A stretch of DNA of 64,000 bases from Pseudomonas xantholysinigenes. GTDB lineage: Bacteria; Pseudomonadota; Gammaproteobacteria; Pseudomonadales; Pseudomonadaceae. Below are positions 46,985 through 55,737 of the stretch, piece by piece (positions within the stretch are counted from its first letter, which is position 1; each line of letters opens with the position of its first letter). Below the pieces are notes generated by a model, which saw only the letters and a program-made list of their open reading frames with translations, ran no database searches and was not told where the DNA came from. Location: contig NZ_CP077095.1 of NCBI RefSeq assembly GCF_014268885.2, positions 649,001-713,000 on the forward strand. The letters are read 5' to 3'. The translations under genes were made by a program, and so were the position numbers.

Positions 46985-47087
46985 CTGTGGGAGCGGCTTC
47001 AGCCGCGAACACCGCCACAGCCGGTGCCAGGCACCGCGTCGCTTGCTTCGCGGCGGTTCGGCGCCCCGATAAACCCGCTCCCACAGG
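46985..47087. repeat. REP doublet, same unit as the 55 kb array but reversed
   Basis: CTGTGGGAGCGGCTTCAGCC at the left and AAACCCGCTCCCACAG at the right frame an internal GGTGCCAGGCACC palindrome and a CGCGTCGCTTGCTTCGCGG stretch. The whole is the inverse complement of one full unit of the tandem array at 55069-55685. Confidence 0.88.
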
Positions 47088-47160
47088 GCCTTTGTTCTTT
47101 GGGCCGCCGTGGTGCTGGGGTAAACTTGCCGCCTTCGCTGAACCCCCTGACGGTATTGCC

Positions 47161-48492
47161 ATGAACTTCGCCCAACTCGGCCTGATCGAACCGCTGCTGC
47201 GCACCTTGCAGACGCTGGACTACACCACCCCCACCCCGGTCCAGGCCAAGGCCATCCCCGCCGTGCTCGCTGGCCGCGACCTGATGGCCGCGGCCCAGAC
47301 CGGCACCGGCAAGACCGCCGGCTTCGCCCTGCCGGTATTGCAGCGCCTGGCCCTGGAAGGGGAGAAGGTGGCCAGCAACTCGATTCGCGCGCTGGTGCTG
47401 GTGCCGACCCGCGAGCTGGCCGAGCAGGTGCATGCCAATGTGCGCGAGTATGCCGAGAACCTGCCGCTGTCCACCTATGCGGTGTATGGCGGGGTCAGCA
47501 TCAACCCGCAGATGATGCGCCTGCGTCGTGGTGTCGACCTGCTGGTGGCCACCCCGGGCCGCTTGCTTGACCTGTTCCGCCAGAACGCTATCAAGTTCGG
47601 CCAGGTACAGACCCTGGTGCTCGACGAAGCTGACCGCATGCTCGACCTGGGCTTCGCCGAGGAGCTGCAGGCGGTGTACGCCGCGCTGCCACGCAAGCGC
47701 CAGACCTTGCTGTTCTCCGCCACCTTCTCGGAGCAGATTCGCCTGCTCGCGGGCCTGGCCCTGAACGACCCGCTGAGTATCGAAGTCAGCCCGCGCAACA
47801 CCACCGCCAGCACGGTCAAGCAGTGGCTGGTGCCTGTGGATAAAAAGCGCAAGGCCGACCTGTTCTGCCACCTGCTGCGCAAGCAGCGCTGGAAGCAGGT
47901 GCTGGTGTTCGCCAAGACCCGCAATGGCGTGGACCAATTGGTCGAACGCCTGCTGGCCGAGGGCGTGAATGCCGATGGCATCCACGGCGACCGCCCGCAA
48001 GCGACCCGCCAGCGGGCGCTGGACAGCTTCAAGGCCCGTGAGGTCCAGGTGCTGGTGGCCACCGATGTCGCCGCTCGTGGCCTGGATATCGACGACCTGC
48101 CGCTGGTGGTCAACCTCGACCTGCCGATTGTCGCCGAGGACTATGTGCACCGGATCGGCCGTACTGGCCGTGCCGGCAACAAGGGCGAGGCGATTTCGCT
48201 GGTGTGTGCGGACGAGGTGAACCTGCTGGCAGCGATCGAGACGCTGATTCGCCAGCAGTTGCCGCGCCATGAAGAACCGGACTTCATCCCCGATCACCGG
48301 GTGCCGCAGATCGATGCCAGTGGCCAGGTGGTGAAGAAACCGAAGAAGCCGAAAAAGCCCAAGGAGAACAGCGCCACGCGCGGCCTGGGGCGCTGGATGG
48401 ACAGCGCCGAGTCGGGCGCGGCGGAGCCGGCGGTGAAGGCCGTGCGCAAGGTCCCGAGCTTCGGCGCCAAGCCGCGCAAGCGCAAACCCTGA
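47161..48492 (+). CDS. rhlE: DEAD-box RNA helicase RhlE
   Basis: This 443-residue helicase has the complete DEAD-box set: the Q motif (YTTPTPVQAKAIP), AAQTGTGKTAGFALP (motif I), PTRELAEQV, TPGRLLDL, VLDEADRMLD (DEAD, motif II), LFSATFSEQI (SAT), ATDVAARGLDI and HRIGRTGRAGN. The tail after residue 375 is Lys/Pro-rich (KKPKKPKKPKE), as in RhlE, and basic at the end (AKPRKRKP). RhlE acts in RNA turnover and ribosome assembly at low temperature. The ATG used gives the usual length; a longer upstream frame is REP sequence. Confidence 0.9.
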   Translation: MNFAQLGLIEPLLRTLQTLDYTTPTPVQAKAIPAVLAGRDLMAAAQTGTGKTAGFALPVLQRLALEGEKVASNSIRALVLVPTRELAEQVHANVREYAENLPLSTYAVYGGVSINPQMMRLRRGVDLLVATPGRLLDLFRQNAIKFGQVQTLVLDEADRMLDLGFAEELQAVYAALPRKRQTLLFSATFSEQIRLLAGLALNDPLSIEVSPRNTTASTVKQWLVPVDKKRKADLFCHLLRKQRWKQVLVFAKTRNGVDQLVERLLAEGVNADGIHGDRPQATRQRALDSFKAREVQVLVATDVAARGLDIDDLPLVVNLDLPIVAEDYVHRIGRTGRAGNKGEAISLVCADEVNLLAAIETLIRQQLPRHEEPDFIPDHRVPQIDASGQVVKKPKKPKKPKENSATRGLGRWMDSAESGAAEPAVKAVRKVPSFGAKPRKRKP

Positions 48493-48497
48493 AGCGC

Positions 48498-48543
48498 TTC
48501 GCCGGCAAGGCCGGCTCCTTTAGGAGCCAGCCTTGCCGGCGAA
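48498..48543. repeat. Palindromic REP-like hairpin between convergent genes
   Basis: TTCGCCGGCAAGGCCGGCTC and its inverse GAGCCAGCCTTGCCGGCGAA meet at a TTTA centre with one unpaired base. It lies between the rhlE stop and the stop of the leftward flavoprotein gene, and suits a bidirectional terminator. Confidence 0.8.
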
Positions 48544-48550
48544 TGGGGCT

Positions 48551-49792
48551 TCACGTGGAGCGCATCAGCCAATCCGCCGCCGCATGTCCCGCGCGCAACC
48601 CACTGGCAAAACACGCCGTCAGCAGATATCCCCCAGTCGGCGCCTCCCAGTCCAGCATCTCGCCGGCGCAGAACACCCCCGGCAAGCCCGCCAGCATCAA
48701 CCCCTCGTCCAGCGCCTCGAAGCGCACGCCACCGGCGCTGCTGATCGCTTCGTCCAGCGGCCGGACACCCACCAGCGTGATCGGCAGGGCCTTGATCGCC
48801 GCCGCCAACCGCTGCGGCTCGGCGAAGGTCGCCGGATCGGTGAGTTCGCGCAATAGCGCGGCCTTGACGCCGTCGAGACCCAACTGGCCGTGCAGGTGCT
48901 TGGCCATCGAGCGCGAACCCCGGGGTTTGGCCAGGGCCTGGGCGATCTTGTCCACAGGCCGGTCCGGTAGCAGATCGAGCAGCAAGGTCGCCTGGCCGTC
49001 ACGGTTGATCGCTTCGCGCAGTGGCGCCGACCAGGCATACACCAGGCTGCCTTCCACGCCCTGGGCGGTCAGGATGAACTCACCCTTGCGCGGCGCGGCG
49101 CTGGGCATGGCCAGGGCAATGTTCTTCAGCGGCGCGCCGGCGAACTTGCTCTTGAGCAGGTCGCTCCAACTCGCCACCTCGAAGCCGCAGTTGCTCGCCT
49201 GCAAGGGCGAGATATCCACACCCCGATCGGCCAGCAGCGCAACCCAGGCGCCGTCCGAACCCAGGCGCGCCCAACTGCCGCCACCCAAGGCCAGTACCAC
49301 GGCGTCTGCGCGTACCTGCAACTCACCCTGTGGATAAGCGATCCGCAAGGCGCCATCGGCGCTCCAGCCCAGCCAGCGGTGGCGGGTGTGGATAACCACC
49401 CCGGCCTCGCGCAGGCGCTTGAGCCAGGCGCGCAGCAGGGGCGCGGCCTTCATGTCGCGGGGGAACACCCGGCCCGAGGTGCCGACGAAGGTCTCGATGC
49501 CCAGGCCATGGATCCACTGGCGCAGCGCTTGGGCATCGAAGCCGCGCAGCAGCGCATCGATCTCGCCCTGGCGTTCGGCGTAGCGTGTGACGAAGGCAGG
49601 GTAGGCTTCAGAATGGGTAATGTTCATGCCGCCGACCCCGGCCAGCAGGAACTTGCGGCCCACCGATGGCATGGCATCGAACACCTCGACCGCCACGCCA
49701 CGTTGGGCCAGGGCCTCGGCGGCCATCAGGCCGGCGGGGCCGCCACCGATCACGGCGACGAGGGGGCGGGAGCGAGCTGTGGAATCGTTCAT
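48551..49792 (-). CDS. HI0933-family flavoprotein oxidoreductase
   Basis: This 413-residue protein is an NAD(P)/FAD-dependent oxidoreductase of the HI0933 (BaiN-like) group. The FAD-binding Rossmann motif VAVIGGGPAGLMAAEALAQRG is at residues 12-32, followed by GRKFLLAGVGGMNITHSE and the VLALGGGSWARLGSDG turn. The C-terminal FAD contact is VFCAGEMLDWEAPTGGYLL. Substrate unknown. The ATG used starts MNDSTARSRP; a longer in-frame start is unlikely because it adds a Cys-rich leader with no motif. It is convergent with rhlE. Confidence 0.86.
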   Translation of the reverse strand: MNDSTARSRPLVAVIGGGPAGLMAAEALAQRGVAVEVFDAMPSVGRKFLLAGVGGMNITHSEAYPAFVTRYAERQGEIDALLRGFDAQALRQWIHGLGIETFVGTSGRVFPRDMKAAPLLRAWLKRLREAGVVIHTRHRWLGWSADGALRIAYPQGELQVRADAVVLALGGGSWARLGSDGAWVALLADRGVDISPLQASNCGFEVASWSDLLKSKFAGAPLKNIALAMPSAAPRKGEFILTAQGVEGSLVYAWSAPLREAINRDGQATLLLDLLPDRPVDKIAQALAKPRGSRSMAKHLHGQLGLDGVKAALLRELTDPATFAEPQRLAAAIKALPITLVGVRPLDEAISSAGGVRFEALDEGLMLAGLPGVFCAGEMLDWEAPTGGYLLTACFASGLRAGHAAADWLMRST

Positions 49793-49942
49793 GGCGGGGC
49801 GGCAGGCTGTGGAAAAGAACGCGCATTCTACCCCAGCGCGGCCTGCCAGGGCACTGATCAAATAATGATCAACTCTTTGCAGGTCAGGCAGTTAAAGGGC
49901 TGGCGGGGCTTTCCCGCAGGTTATCCACAGGCGGTTCCACAG

Positions 49943-50857
49943 TCATTGTGAACAACCGATGACCCGCGCCGCGCTGTGATGGAGGATACCGTGACGTCGC
50001 GCCAGGGCGGCGCGGTCCTTGCTGTAGCCACCGCCGATCACCCCCACCACCGGGATATCGCGGCCCAGGCACTGGCGCAGCACATGCTCGTCGCGGGCAG
50101 CCAGGCCCGCATCGGTGAGGTGCAGGTAACCCAGGGCATCATCCTTGTGCACGTCGACCCCGGCGTCGTACAGCACCAGGTCAGGTTGGTACAGCGGCAG
50201 CAGGTAGTTCAGCGCATCCTCGACCACCTTGAGATAGGCCTGGTCGTCCATGCCGCGCGGCAAGGGAATATCCCAGTCGCTCTGGGCCTTGCGCGCCGGG
50301 AAGTTCTGCTCGCAGTGCAGCGACACGGTGATCGCCTCCGGGGTGTCGTGGAGGATGCGCGCGGTGCCGTCGCCCTGGTGCACGTCGCAGTCGAAGATCA
50401 GCACCCGTTGCACCCGTCCGGCCGCCAGCAGGTAATGACTGATCACCGCCAGGTCGTTGAAGATGCAGAACCCGGCGGGGTGATCGTAGTGGGCGTGGTG
50501 GGTGCCACCGGCCAGGTGGCAGGCGATGCCGTGTTGCAAGGCCTGCTCGGCGGCCAGCAGCGAGCCACCGACCGCGCGCACGGTGCGCCGGGCCAGGGCT
50601 TCGCTCCAGGGCAGGCCCAGGCGACGCTGGTCTTCGCGCGACAGTTCGCCGTTCATGTAGCGCTCGATGTAGCCGCGGTCGTGGGCCAGGGCGAGGATGT
50701 CATTGGGGCAGATCTGCGGGCGCAGCAGGGCCGCATCGGTGGTCAGGCCGCTGTCCACCAGGTGATCGCGCAGCAGGCGGAACTTGTCCATCGGGAAGCG
50801 ATGGTCAGGGGGGAATTCAGGGCTGTAGTCGTCGTGGTAGATCAGCGGCAGGTGCAT
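49943..50857 (-). CDS. Histone deacetylase-fold amidohydrolase
   Basis: This 304-residue protein has the arginase/deacetylase fold of class I-type bacterial deacetylase homologues. Zinc and catalytic residues are in LAGGTHHAHYDHPAGFCIFND (His pair), VLIFDCDVHQGDGTARI (Asp-x-His), LVLYDAGVDVHKDDALG (second Asp) and VVGVIGGGYSKD. It probably deacetylates acetyl-lysine, polyamines or a similar amide; the substrate is not known. It is followed on the same strand by the flavoprotein gene and preceded by the histidine phosphatase gene. Confidence 0.88.
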   Translation of the reverse strand: MHLPLIYHDDYSPEFPPDHRFPMDKFRLLRDHLVDSGLTTDAALLRPQICPNDILALAHDRGYIERYMNGELSREDQRRLGLPWSEALARRTVRAVGGSLLAAEQALQHGIACHLAGGTHHAHYDHPAGFCIFNDLAVISHYLLAAGRVQRVLIFDCDVHQGDGTARILHDTPEAITVSLHCEQNFPARKAQSDWDIPLPRGMDDQAYLKVVEDALNYLLPLYQPDLVLYDAGVDVHKDDALGYLHLTDAGLAARDEHVLRQCLGRDIPVVGVIGGGYSKDRAALARRHGILHHSAARVIGCSQ

Positions 50858-50926
50858 GGTGTCGGCGCGGTGGGGGCGAGTGCCGATCTTGCCAGCATTG
50901 CCGGCGCCGATGCCAATGCAATCGAG

Positions 50927-50972
50927 CGTGGCAGGAGCCGGCTTGCCGCCTGGTTCGGCGCAAGGCTGGCTC
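50927..50972. repeat. REP-like palindrome
   Basis: GGCAGGAGCCGGCTTGCCG and the near inverse CGGCGCAAGGCTGGCTCC surround a short centre. It lies in the 130-base gap between the deacetylase-fold and histidine phosphatase genes and resembles the palindrome at 48498-48543. Confidence 0.55.
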
Positions 50973-50989
50973 CAATGGGGGATGTGGGG

Positions 50990-51676
50990 TCAGCGGGTGG
51001 TGGACGCCAGCACGCGCTGCCAGTCCGGTTCGTTCATGCGCCCGAGGATCCGCGCCTTGCCGTTGCCATCCACCGAGACGAACAGCGCGCTGGCATAGCC
51101 GCTCTCGCGCTCGCCACCCGGTACATGCTGCTGGCGGGCGAAATGGTCGATGCAGCCGTTGTGGGTGATCAGCACCAGGTTGTGCCCGGGCCGCTTGCGC
51201 GCCATCGCCTCGGCGGGGAACTGGTGGTCGCAACGCGCCAGCCAGTCTTCGCCGGCGACCGCCTGGCCGAGGATGAAATGCGCGGTCTGGCGGGTGCGCA
51301 GCTTGGGGCTGCTGAGCAGGTCGCTGCCATCGAGGCCCAGTTGCTGCATGCCCTGGCCGACTCGCTGCGCGGCCAGGCGGCCGGCGACGGTGATGCCGCT
51401 GGGATCATCCAGGCACGGCCCGGGGGCCGCATCGCAACGCTCGGCGTGGCGGATCATCACGATCACTGCGCCGTCCTTCCAGTCTTGCAGCAGGCCGCTG
51501 TCGCTCAGTTGTTGCTCGTTGCCAAGGTTCACGATGTGAGTCCTCGTCGCTAGCCACGCCCCGCCACCGACGAGGGTCAGGAGCAGGCCAAAGGCGGCGC
51601 CGAGGGTCAGGGGCGAACGGCGGCGCCGGGGCCGGGCCAGGGTGGCCGGGTTGGGCAAGGTGTTGCTGGGATGCAT
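50990..51676 (-). CDS. Membrane-anchored histidine phosphatase family protein
   Basis: This 228-residue protein has a basic N-terminus and one membrane anchor (LTLGAAFGLLLTLVGGGAWLA), then a histidine phosphatase domain. The catalytic RHG-type motif is VIVMIRHAERCD, with LSSPKLRTRQTA as the second arginine and LITHNGCIDH carrying the second histidine. RHAE instead of RHGE and the Cys-flanked loop recall the Ais/PmrG lipopolysaccharide phosphatases, so an envelope substrate is likely. It is divergent from the acetyltransferase gene. Confidence 0.83.
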   Translation of the reverse strand: MHPSNTLPNPATLARPRRRRSPLTLGAAFGLLLTLVGGGAWLATRTHIVNLGNEQQLSDSGLLQDWKDGAVIVMIRHAERCDAAPGPCLDDPSGITVAGRLAAQRVGQGMQQLGLDGSDLLSSPKLRTRQTAHFILGQAVAGEDWLARCDHQFPAEAMARKRPGHNLVLITHNGCIDHFARQQHVPGGERESGYASALFVSVDGNGKARILGRMNEPDWQRVLASTTR

Positions 51677-51849
51677 GCGTCACTCCGATGGCATTGCGGC
51701 GTCGACGATGGCCGCGGTGTCTGCCGGGATTCTGCGCAGCAGGCTGTCGGAGGGCGGTGAAGCCGATGTGAAAAAAGCATCGGGTTGGGTGCGATCACCT
51801 GGATCGTCCTACGCTGTACACTGGCGCACTGCGATTCTGGAGCCAGCCG

Positions 51850-52419
51850 ATGCCCCCCATCCTTGAACTGGAAAGCCCGCGCCTGGTGTTGCGCCAATGG
51901 CAGGACGACGACCTGCGCGAGTTCGCCGCGCTGTGCGCCGATCCGCAGGTGATGCGCTATTTCCCCGCGCCTATGAACCGGGTGGAGGCTGCCGCGCTGA
52001 TCGGCCGCATCCGTGGCCACTTCAACGAATACGGCTTTGGCTTGTGGGCACTGGAGCGCAAGGATACCGGCGCCTTCATCGGCATGACCGGGCTGCTCAA
52101 CGTCAGCTTCGACGCAGCGTTCGTCCCGGCCGTGGAGATCGGCTGGCGCCTGGCCCGGCGCCACTGGGGCCTGGGTTTTGCCAGCGAGGCGGCGTGGGCC
52201 TGCCTGCGCTGCGCCTTCGCCCAGTTGCAGCTGGACGAGGTGGTGTCGTTCACCAGTGAAAGCAACGTGCCTTCGCAGAAAGTCATGCAGGCCATCGGCA
52301 TGGTCCAGGACCTGGACGGCAGCTTCGAGCATCCGCGCCTGGCGGTTGGCGATCCATTGCGTGCCCATGTGCTGTATCGCATCGACCGAGCGCGCTGGCA
52401 ACAGAACCTGCGCGGTTGA
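51850..52419 (+). CDS. GNAT acetyltransferase (RimJ/RimL type)
   Basis: This 189-residue protein is a GNAT N-acetyltransferase of the RimJ/RimL group. Features are LESPRLVLRQWQDDDLREFA at the start, YGFGLWALERKDTGAFIGMTG in the core and the acetyl-CoA site in EIGWRLARRHWGLGFASEAA. FTSESNVPSQKVMQAIGMVQ follows. Such enzymes acetylate protein N-termini or small molecules. No substrate is evident. tesB follows about 90 bases later on the same strand. Confidence 0.87.
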   Translation: MPPILELESPRLVLRQWQDDDLREFAALCADPQVMRYFPAPMNRVEAAALIGRIRGHFNEYGFGLWALERKDTGAFIGMTGLLNVSFDAAFVPAVEIGWRLARRHWGLGFASEAAWACLRCAFAQLQLDEVVSFTSESNVPSQKVMQAIGMVQDLDGSFEHPRLAVGDPLRAHVLYRIDRARWQQNLRG

Positions 52420-52509
52420 ATGCACGGGTATTCACTCGACGGGTTGAATGACAAACCTTGTATCATTTGCCGACATAACAGCACCGTGACGCCTTGCCAG
52501 GAGATGCCC

Positions 52510-53379
52510 ATGAGCCATGTACTCGACGATCTGGTCGACTTGCTGAGCCTCGAGTCGATCGAGGAGAACCTGTTCCGTGGACGCAGCCAGGACCTGGGCT
52601 TTCGTCAGCTGTACGGCGGCCAGGTGCTCGGCCAGTCGTTGTCGGCCGCCAGCCAGACGGTCGAGGAAGCGCGTCACGTGCATTCGTTGCATGGCTACTT
52701 CCTGCGCCCGGGCGATGCCAGCATGCCGGTGGTCTACTCGGTGGACCGCGTGCGCGATGGCGGCAGCTTCAGCACCCGGCGAGTGACGGCGATCCAGAAG
52801 GGCCAGCCGATCTTCACCTGCAGTGCGTCGTTCCAGTACGACGAGGACGGCTTCGAGCACCAGGCGCAGATGCCCGAGGTGGTCGGCCCGGAGAACCTGC
52901 CCAGCGAGGTCGAGCTGGCCCGCACCCTGGCCGACAAGCTGCCTGAGCGCATCCGCGAGAAGGTGCTGTGCGCCAAACCGATCGAGATCCGCCCGGTTAC
53001 CGAGCGTGACCCGTTCAATCCCAAACCCGGCGACCCGGTCAAGTATGCCTGGTTCCGCGCCGACGGCACGCTCCCGGATATCCCCGCGTTGCACAAGTAC
53101 CTGCTGGCCTACGCCTCGGACTTCGGCCTGCTGACCACCGCGCTGCTGCCCCATGGCCGCTCGGTGTGGCAGAAGGATATGCAGATCGCCAGCCTCGACC
53201 ACTCGCTGTGGTTCCACCGCGACCTGCGCGCCGATGACTGGCTGCTGTACGCCACCGACAGCCCCTGGGCCGGTAACGCCCGTGGCTTCTGCCGTGGCAG
53301 TATCTTCAACCGCGCTGGGCAACTGGTGGCCTCGTCGACCCAGGAAGGCCTGATCCGCCACCGCAAGGATTGGGCATGA
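52510..53379 (+). CDS. tesB: Acyl-CoA thioesterase II
   Basis: TesB (289 residues) hydrolyses medium- and long-chain acyl-CoA. It has a double hot-dog fold: first half DLGFRQLYGGQVLGQSLSAA and VHSLHGYFLRPGDASMPVVY, second half ASLDHSLWFHRDLRADDWLL with the active-site aspartate, then GNARGFCRGSIFNRAGQLVA. ATG at this position has AGGAG six bases upstream; another ATG two codons earlier is less well placed. The stop overlaps the next gene by four bases (ATGA), which suggests coupling. Confidence 0.94.
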   Translation: MSHVLDDLVDLLSLESIEENLFRGRSQDLGFRQLYGGQVLGQSLSAASQTVEEARHVHSLHGYFLRPGDASMPVVYSVDRVRDGGSFSTRRVTAIQKGQPIFTCSASFQYDEDGFEHQAQMPEVVGPENLPSEVELARTLADKLPERIREKVLCAKPIEIRPVTERDPFNPKPGDPVKYAWFRADGTLPDIPALHKYLLAYASDFGLLTTALLPHGRSVWQKDMQIASLDHSLWFHRDLRADDWLLYATDSPWAGNARGFCRGSIFNRAGQLVASSTQEGLIRHRKDWA

Positions 53380-53966
53380 GCCTGGCCGAAATCCGCCATT
53401 GGGTGTTCGACATGGACGGCACCCTGACCGTGGCGGCGCATGACTTCGCGGCCATTCGCGAGGCGCTGGGTATTCCGCCCGCGCACGACATCCTTACTCA
53501 CCTGGCGGCGTTGCCGACGGACGAGGCGGCGGCCAAGCACGCCTGGCTGCTGGAGCACGAGCGCGACTTGGCGCTGGCCTCGCAGGCCGCTACAGGGGCG
53601 CTGGAGCTGGTGCGCGAGTTGGCCGCGCGTGGTTGCCGGTTGGCGATCCTCACTCGCAACGCCCGGGAGCTGGCCCATGTCACGCTGGAGGCCATCGGCC
53701 TGGCCGATTACTTCCCGGTCGAACAAATCCTCGGCCGTGACGAAGCCGCGCCCAAGCCTAGCCCGGATGGGTTGTTGCAGATTGCCCAGGCCTGGGGCGT
53801 GGCGCCGCAACAGATGGTCATGGTTGGCGACTATCGCTTCGACCTCGATTGCGGCCGCGCCGCCGGCACCCGCACGGTGTTGGTGAACCTGCCGGACAAC
53901 CCCTGGCCGCAGTTGGTCGATTGGCATGCGGTGGATTGCCGGGCGTTGAGGGCGATGCTCGGCTGA
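53376..53966 (+). CDS. HAD-superfamily phosphatase
   Basis: This 196-residue protein has the HAD fold: motif I WVFDMDGTLTVAAHD (nucleophile Asp), motif II AILTRNARELA (Thr), motif III lysine in GRDEAAPKPSPDGLL, and motif IV MVGDYRFDLDCGRAAG. The helical cap domain lies between motifs I and II, of the phosphoglycolate phosphatase/beta-phosphoglucomutase type. Substrate unknown. The ATG overlaps the tesB stop by four bases, so the two are translated together. Confidence 0.9.
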   Translation: MSLAEIRHWVFDMDGTLTVAAHDFAAIREALGIPPAHDILTHLAALPTDEAAAKHAWLLEHERDLALASQAATGALELVRELAARGCRLAILTRNARELAHVTLEAIGLADYFPVEQILGRDEAAPKPSPDGLLQIAQAWGVAPQQMVMVGDYRFDLDCGRAAGTRTVLVNLPDNPWPQLVDWHAVDCRALRAMLG

Positions 53967-54033
53967 GGGACGCATCGCTGCGTGATTGGCTAAGCTGCAC
54001 TCCACACTTTTCCACGAGATGGAGACCCATCCC

Positions 54034-55044
54034 ATGAGCAACAAGGCCATCTACGTCCAACCCGGCGGCGGCTACGACAAGGTCCAGGTCGGCACCTGCG
54101 AGGCCGCCGCGCCCAAGGCCGGTGAAATCACCGTGCGCCTGCACGCCAGTTCCCTCAATTACCATGACTTTGCCGTGGTCAGCGGCATGTGGGGGCCGAG
54201 CGAACGCCGTATCCCCATGGCCGACGGTGCCGGCGAGGTCATTGCGGTAGGGGCGGGCGTCAGCGAATTCCAGGTCGGCGACACGGTGGTCAGCACCTTC
54301 TTCCCCGACTGGCTCGACGGCCAGGCCCAGGTCGAAGGCTTCGCCAGCGTGCCGGGCGATGGTATCGACGGTTATGCCCGCGAGCAGGTGACGGCTCGCG
54401 CCACGTCCTTCACCCACGCGCCGAAGGGCTACAGCCATGCCGAGTCGGCGACCCTGACCACCGCCGGCCTCACCGCCTGGCGCGCGCTGATGAGCGATGA
54501 CCACCTCAAACCGGGTGACAGCGTGCTGGTGCAGGGCACCGGCGGCGTGTCGATCTTCGCCTTGCAGTTCGCCAAGCTGGCGGGCGCCACGGTGATCGCC
54601 ACTTCGTCCAGCGATGCCAAGCTCGAGCGCCTCAAGGCCCTTGGCGCGGACCACCTGATCAACTACAAGACCACGCCGGCATGGGGCGAGAAAGTGCGTG
54701 AGCTCACTGCTGGACGTGGCGTGGACCATGTGATCGAAGTTGGCGGGCCGGCCACCCTGGAGCAATCGATGATTGCCGCGCGTATCGGTGGGCATGTGTC
54801 GCTGATCGGTATTCTCACCGGCGTGGCCGGGCAGTTGCCGCTGGTCCAGGCGCTGGTGCGGCAGATCCGCCTGCAAGGGGTGCTGGTGGGCAGCCGCGCG
54901 CAACAGCAGGCGATGGTCCGGGCCATTGACGCCAATGGCTTGCGGCCGGTGGTGGACAAGCATTTTGAGCTGGAGCAGATCGTCGAGGCGTTCCGCTACC
55001 AGGAGAGCAACCGGCATTTCGGCAAGATCTGCCTGACCTGGTGA
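54034..55044 (+). CDS. NAD(P)-dependent medium-chain alcohol dehydrogenase/quinone reductase
   Basis: This 336-residue protein is a medium-chain dehydrogenase/reductase. The GroES-like part (HASSLNYHDFAVVSGMWG, PMADGAGEVIAVGAGVSEF, VGDTVVSTFFPDW) is followed by the Rossmann part with VLVQGTGGVSIFALQFAKLAG and VIEVGGPATLEQSM. The catalytic zinc cysteine of classic ADH is replaced (SSLNYHD), and no structural Cys quartet is seen, so it belongs to the zinc-free or degenerate-zinc group. Substrate unknown. The REP array begins 25 bases after its stop. Confidence 0.87.
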   Translation: MSNKAIYVQPGGGYDKVQVGTCEAAAPKAGEITVRLHASSLNYHDFAVVSGMWGPSERRIPMADGAGEVIAVGAGVSEFQVGDTVVSTFFPDWLDGQAQVEGFASVPGDGIDGYAREQVTARATSFTHAPKGYSHAESATLTTAGLTAWRALMSDDHLKPGDSVLVQGTGGVSIFALQFAKLAGATVIATSSSDAKLERLKALGADHLINYKTTPAWGEKVRELTAGRGVDHVIEVGGPATLEQSMIAARIGGHVSLIGILTGVAGQLPLVQALVRQIRLQGVLVGSRAQQQAMVRAIDANGLRPVVDKHFELEQIVEAFRYQESNRHFGKICLTW

Positions 55045-55068
55045 TGCAGCAGATAGTTTGCGCAGATC

Positions 55069-55685
55069 CCTGTGGGGGTGGGTCTATCGGGGCGTTGAAC
55101 CGCTGCGAATAAAACAACGCGGTGCCTGGCACCGGCTATGCCGGTGTTCGCGGCTGAAGCCGCTCCCACAGGGACCGCGCCGACCTCAGGGCATGCACCA
55201 CACCTGTGGGAGCGGGTTTATCGGGGCGCCGAACCGCCGCGAAGCAAGCGACGCGGTGTCTGGCACCGGCTGTGCCAGTGTTCGCGGCTGAAGCCGCTCC
55301 CACAGCGACCGCGCCGACCTCAGGACATGCACCACACCTGTGGGAGCGGGTTTATCGGGGCGCCGAACCGCCGCGAAGCAAGCGACGCGGTGCCTGGCAC
55401 CGTCTGCACCGGTGTTCGCGGCTGAAGCCGCTCCCACAGCGACCGCGCCGACCTCAGGACATGCACCACACCTGTGGGAGCGGGTTTACCCGCGAAGCAA
55501 GCGACGCGGTGCCTGGCACCGGCTGCACCGGTGTTCGCGGCTGAAGCCGCTCCCACAGCGACCGCGCCGACCTCACGGCATGCACCATACCTGTGGGAGC
55601 GGGCTTGCCCGCGAAGCAAGCGACGCGGTGCCTGGCACCGGCTGTGCCGGTGTTCGCGGCTGAAGCCGCTCCCACAGCGACCGCT
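55069..55685. repeat. Tandem REP array, five units of 134 bp (last one 119 bp)
   Basis: Units start at 55069, 55203, 55337, 55471 and 55590. Each opens with CCTGTGGGAGCGGGTTTA, passes through CGCGAAGCAAGCGACGCGG and the palindrome GGTGCCTGGCACC, and closes with CGGCTGAAGCCGCTCCCACA followed by a CGACCGCGCCGACCTCAGG spacer. The first unit is diverged. The last two have lost the TCGGGGCGCCGAACCG segment or gained a CCGCGAA junction. The period is not a multiple of three, so the reading frames crossing it are not genes. It fills the gap between the dehydrogenase and the convergent acetyltransferase. Confidence 0.95.
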
Positions 55686-55737
55686 CTAGCTTTAGCAGTT
55701 GAGCAAGACAGTTGCTCCCACAGGCACCGCGCTTGCC

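Noticed and set aside
46987..47160. N-terminal extension of the rhlE frame
   Set aside because: The extra 58 codons are REP sequence; the DEAD-box protein starts naturally at the ATG at 47161.
55069..55685. Possible CRISPR array
   Set aside because: Spacers between the repeats are themselves repeated, units are 134 bases and palindromic, and no cas genes are near.
55058..55689. Several overlapping frames with repeated GAGLSGRRTAAKQATR-type text in both strands
   Set aside because: They are translations of the REP array. The 134-base period rotates the same sequence through all frames.
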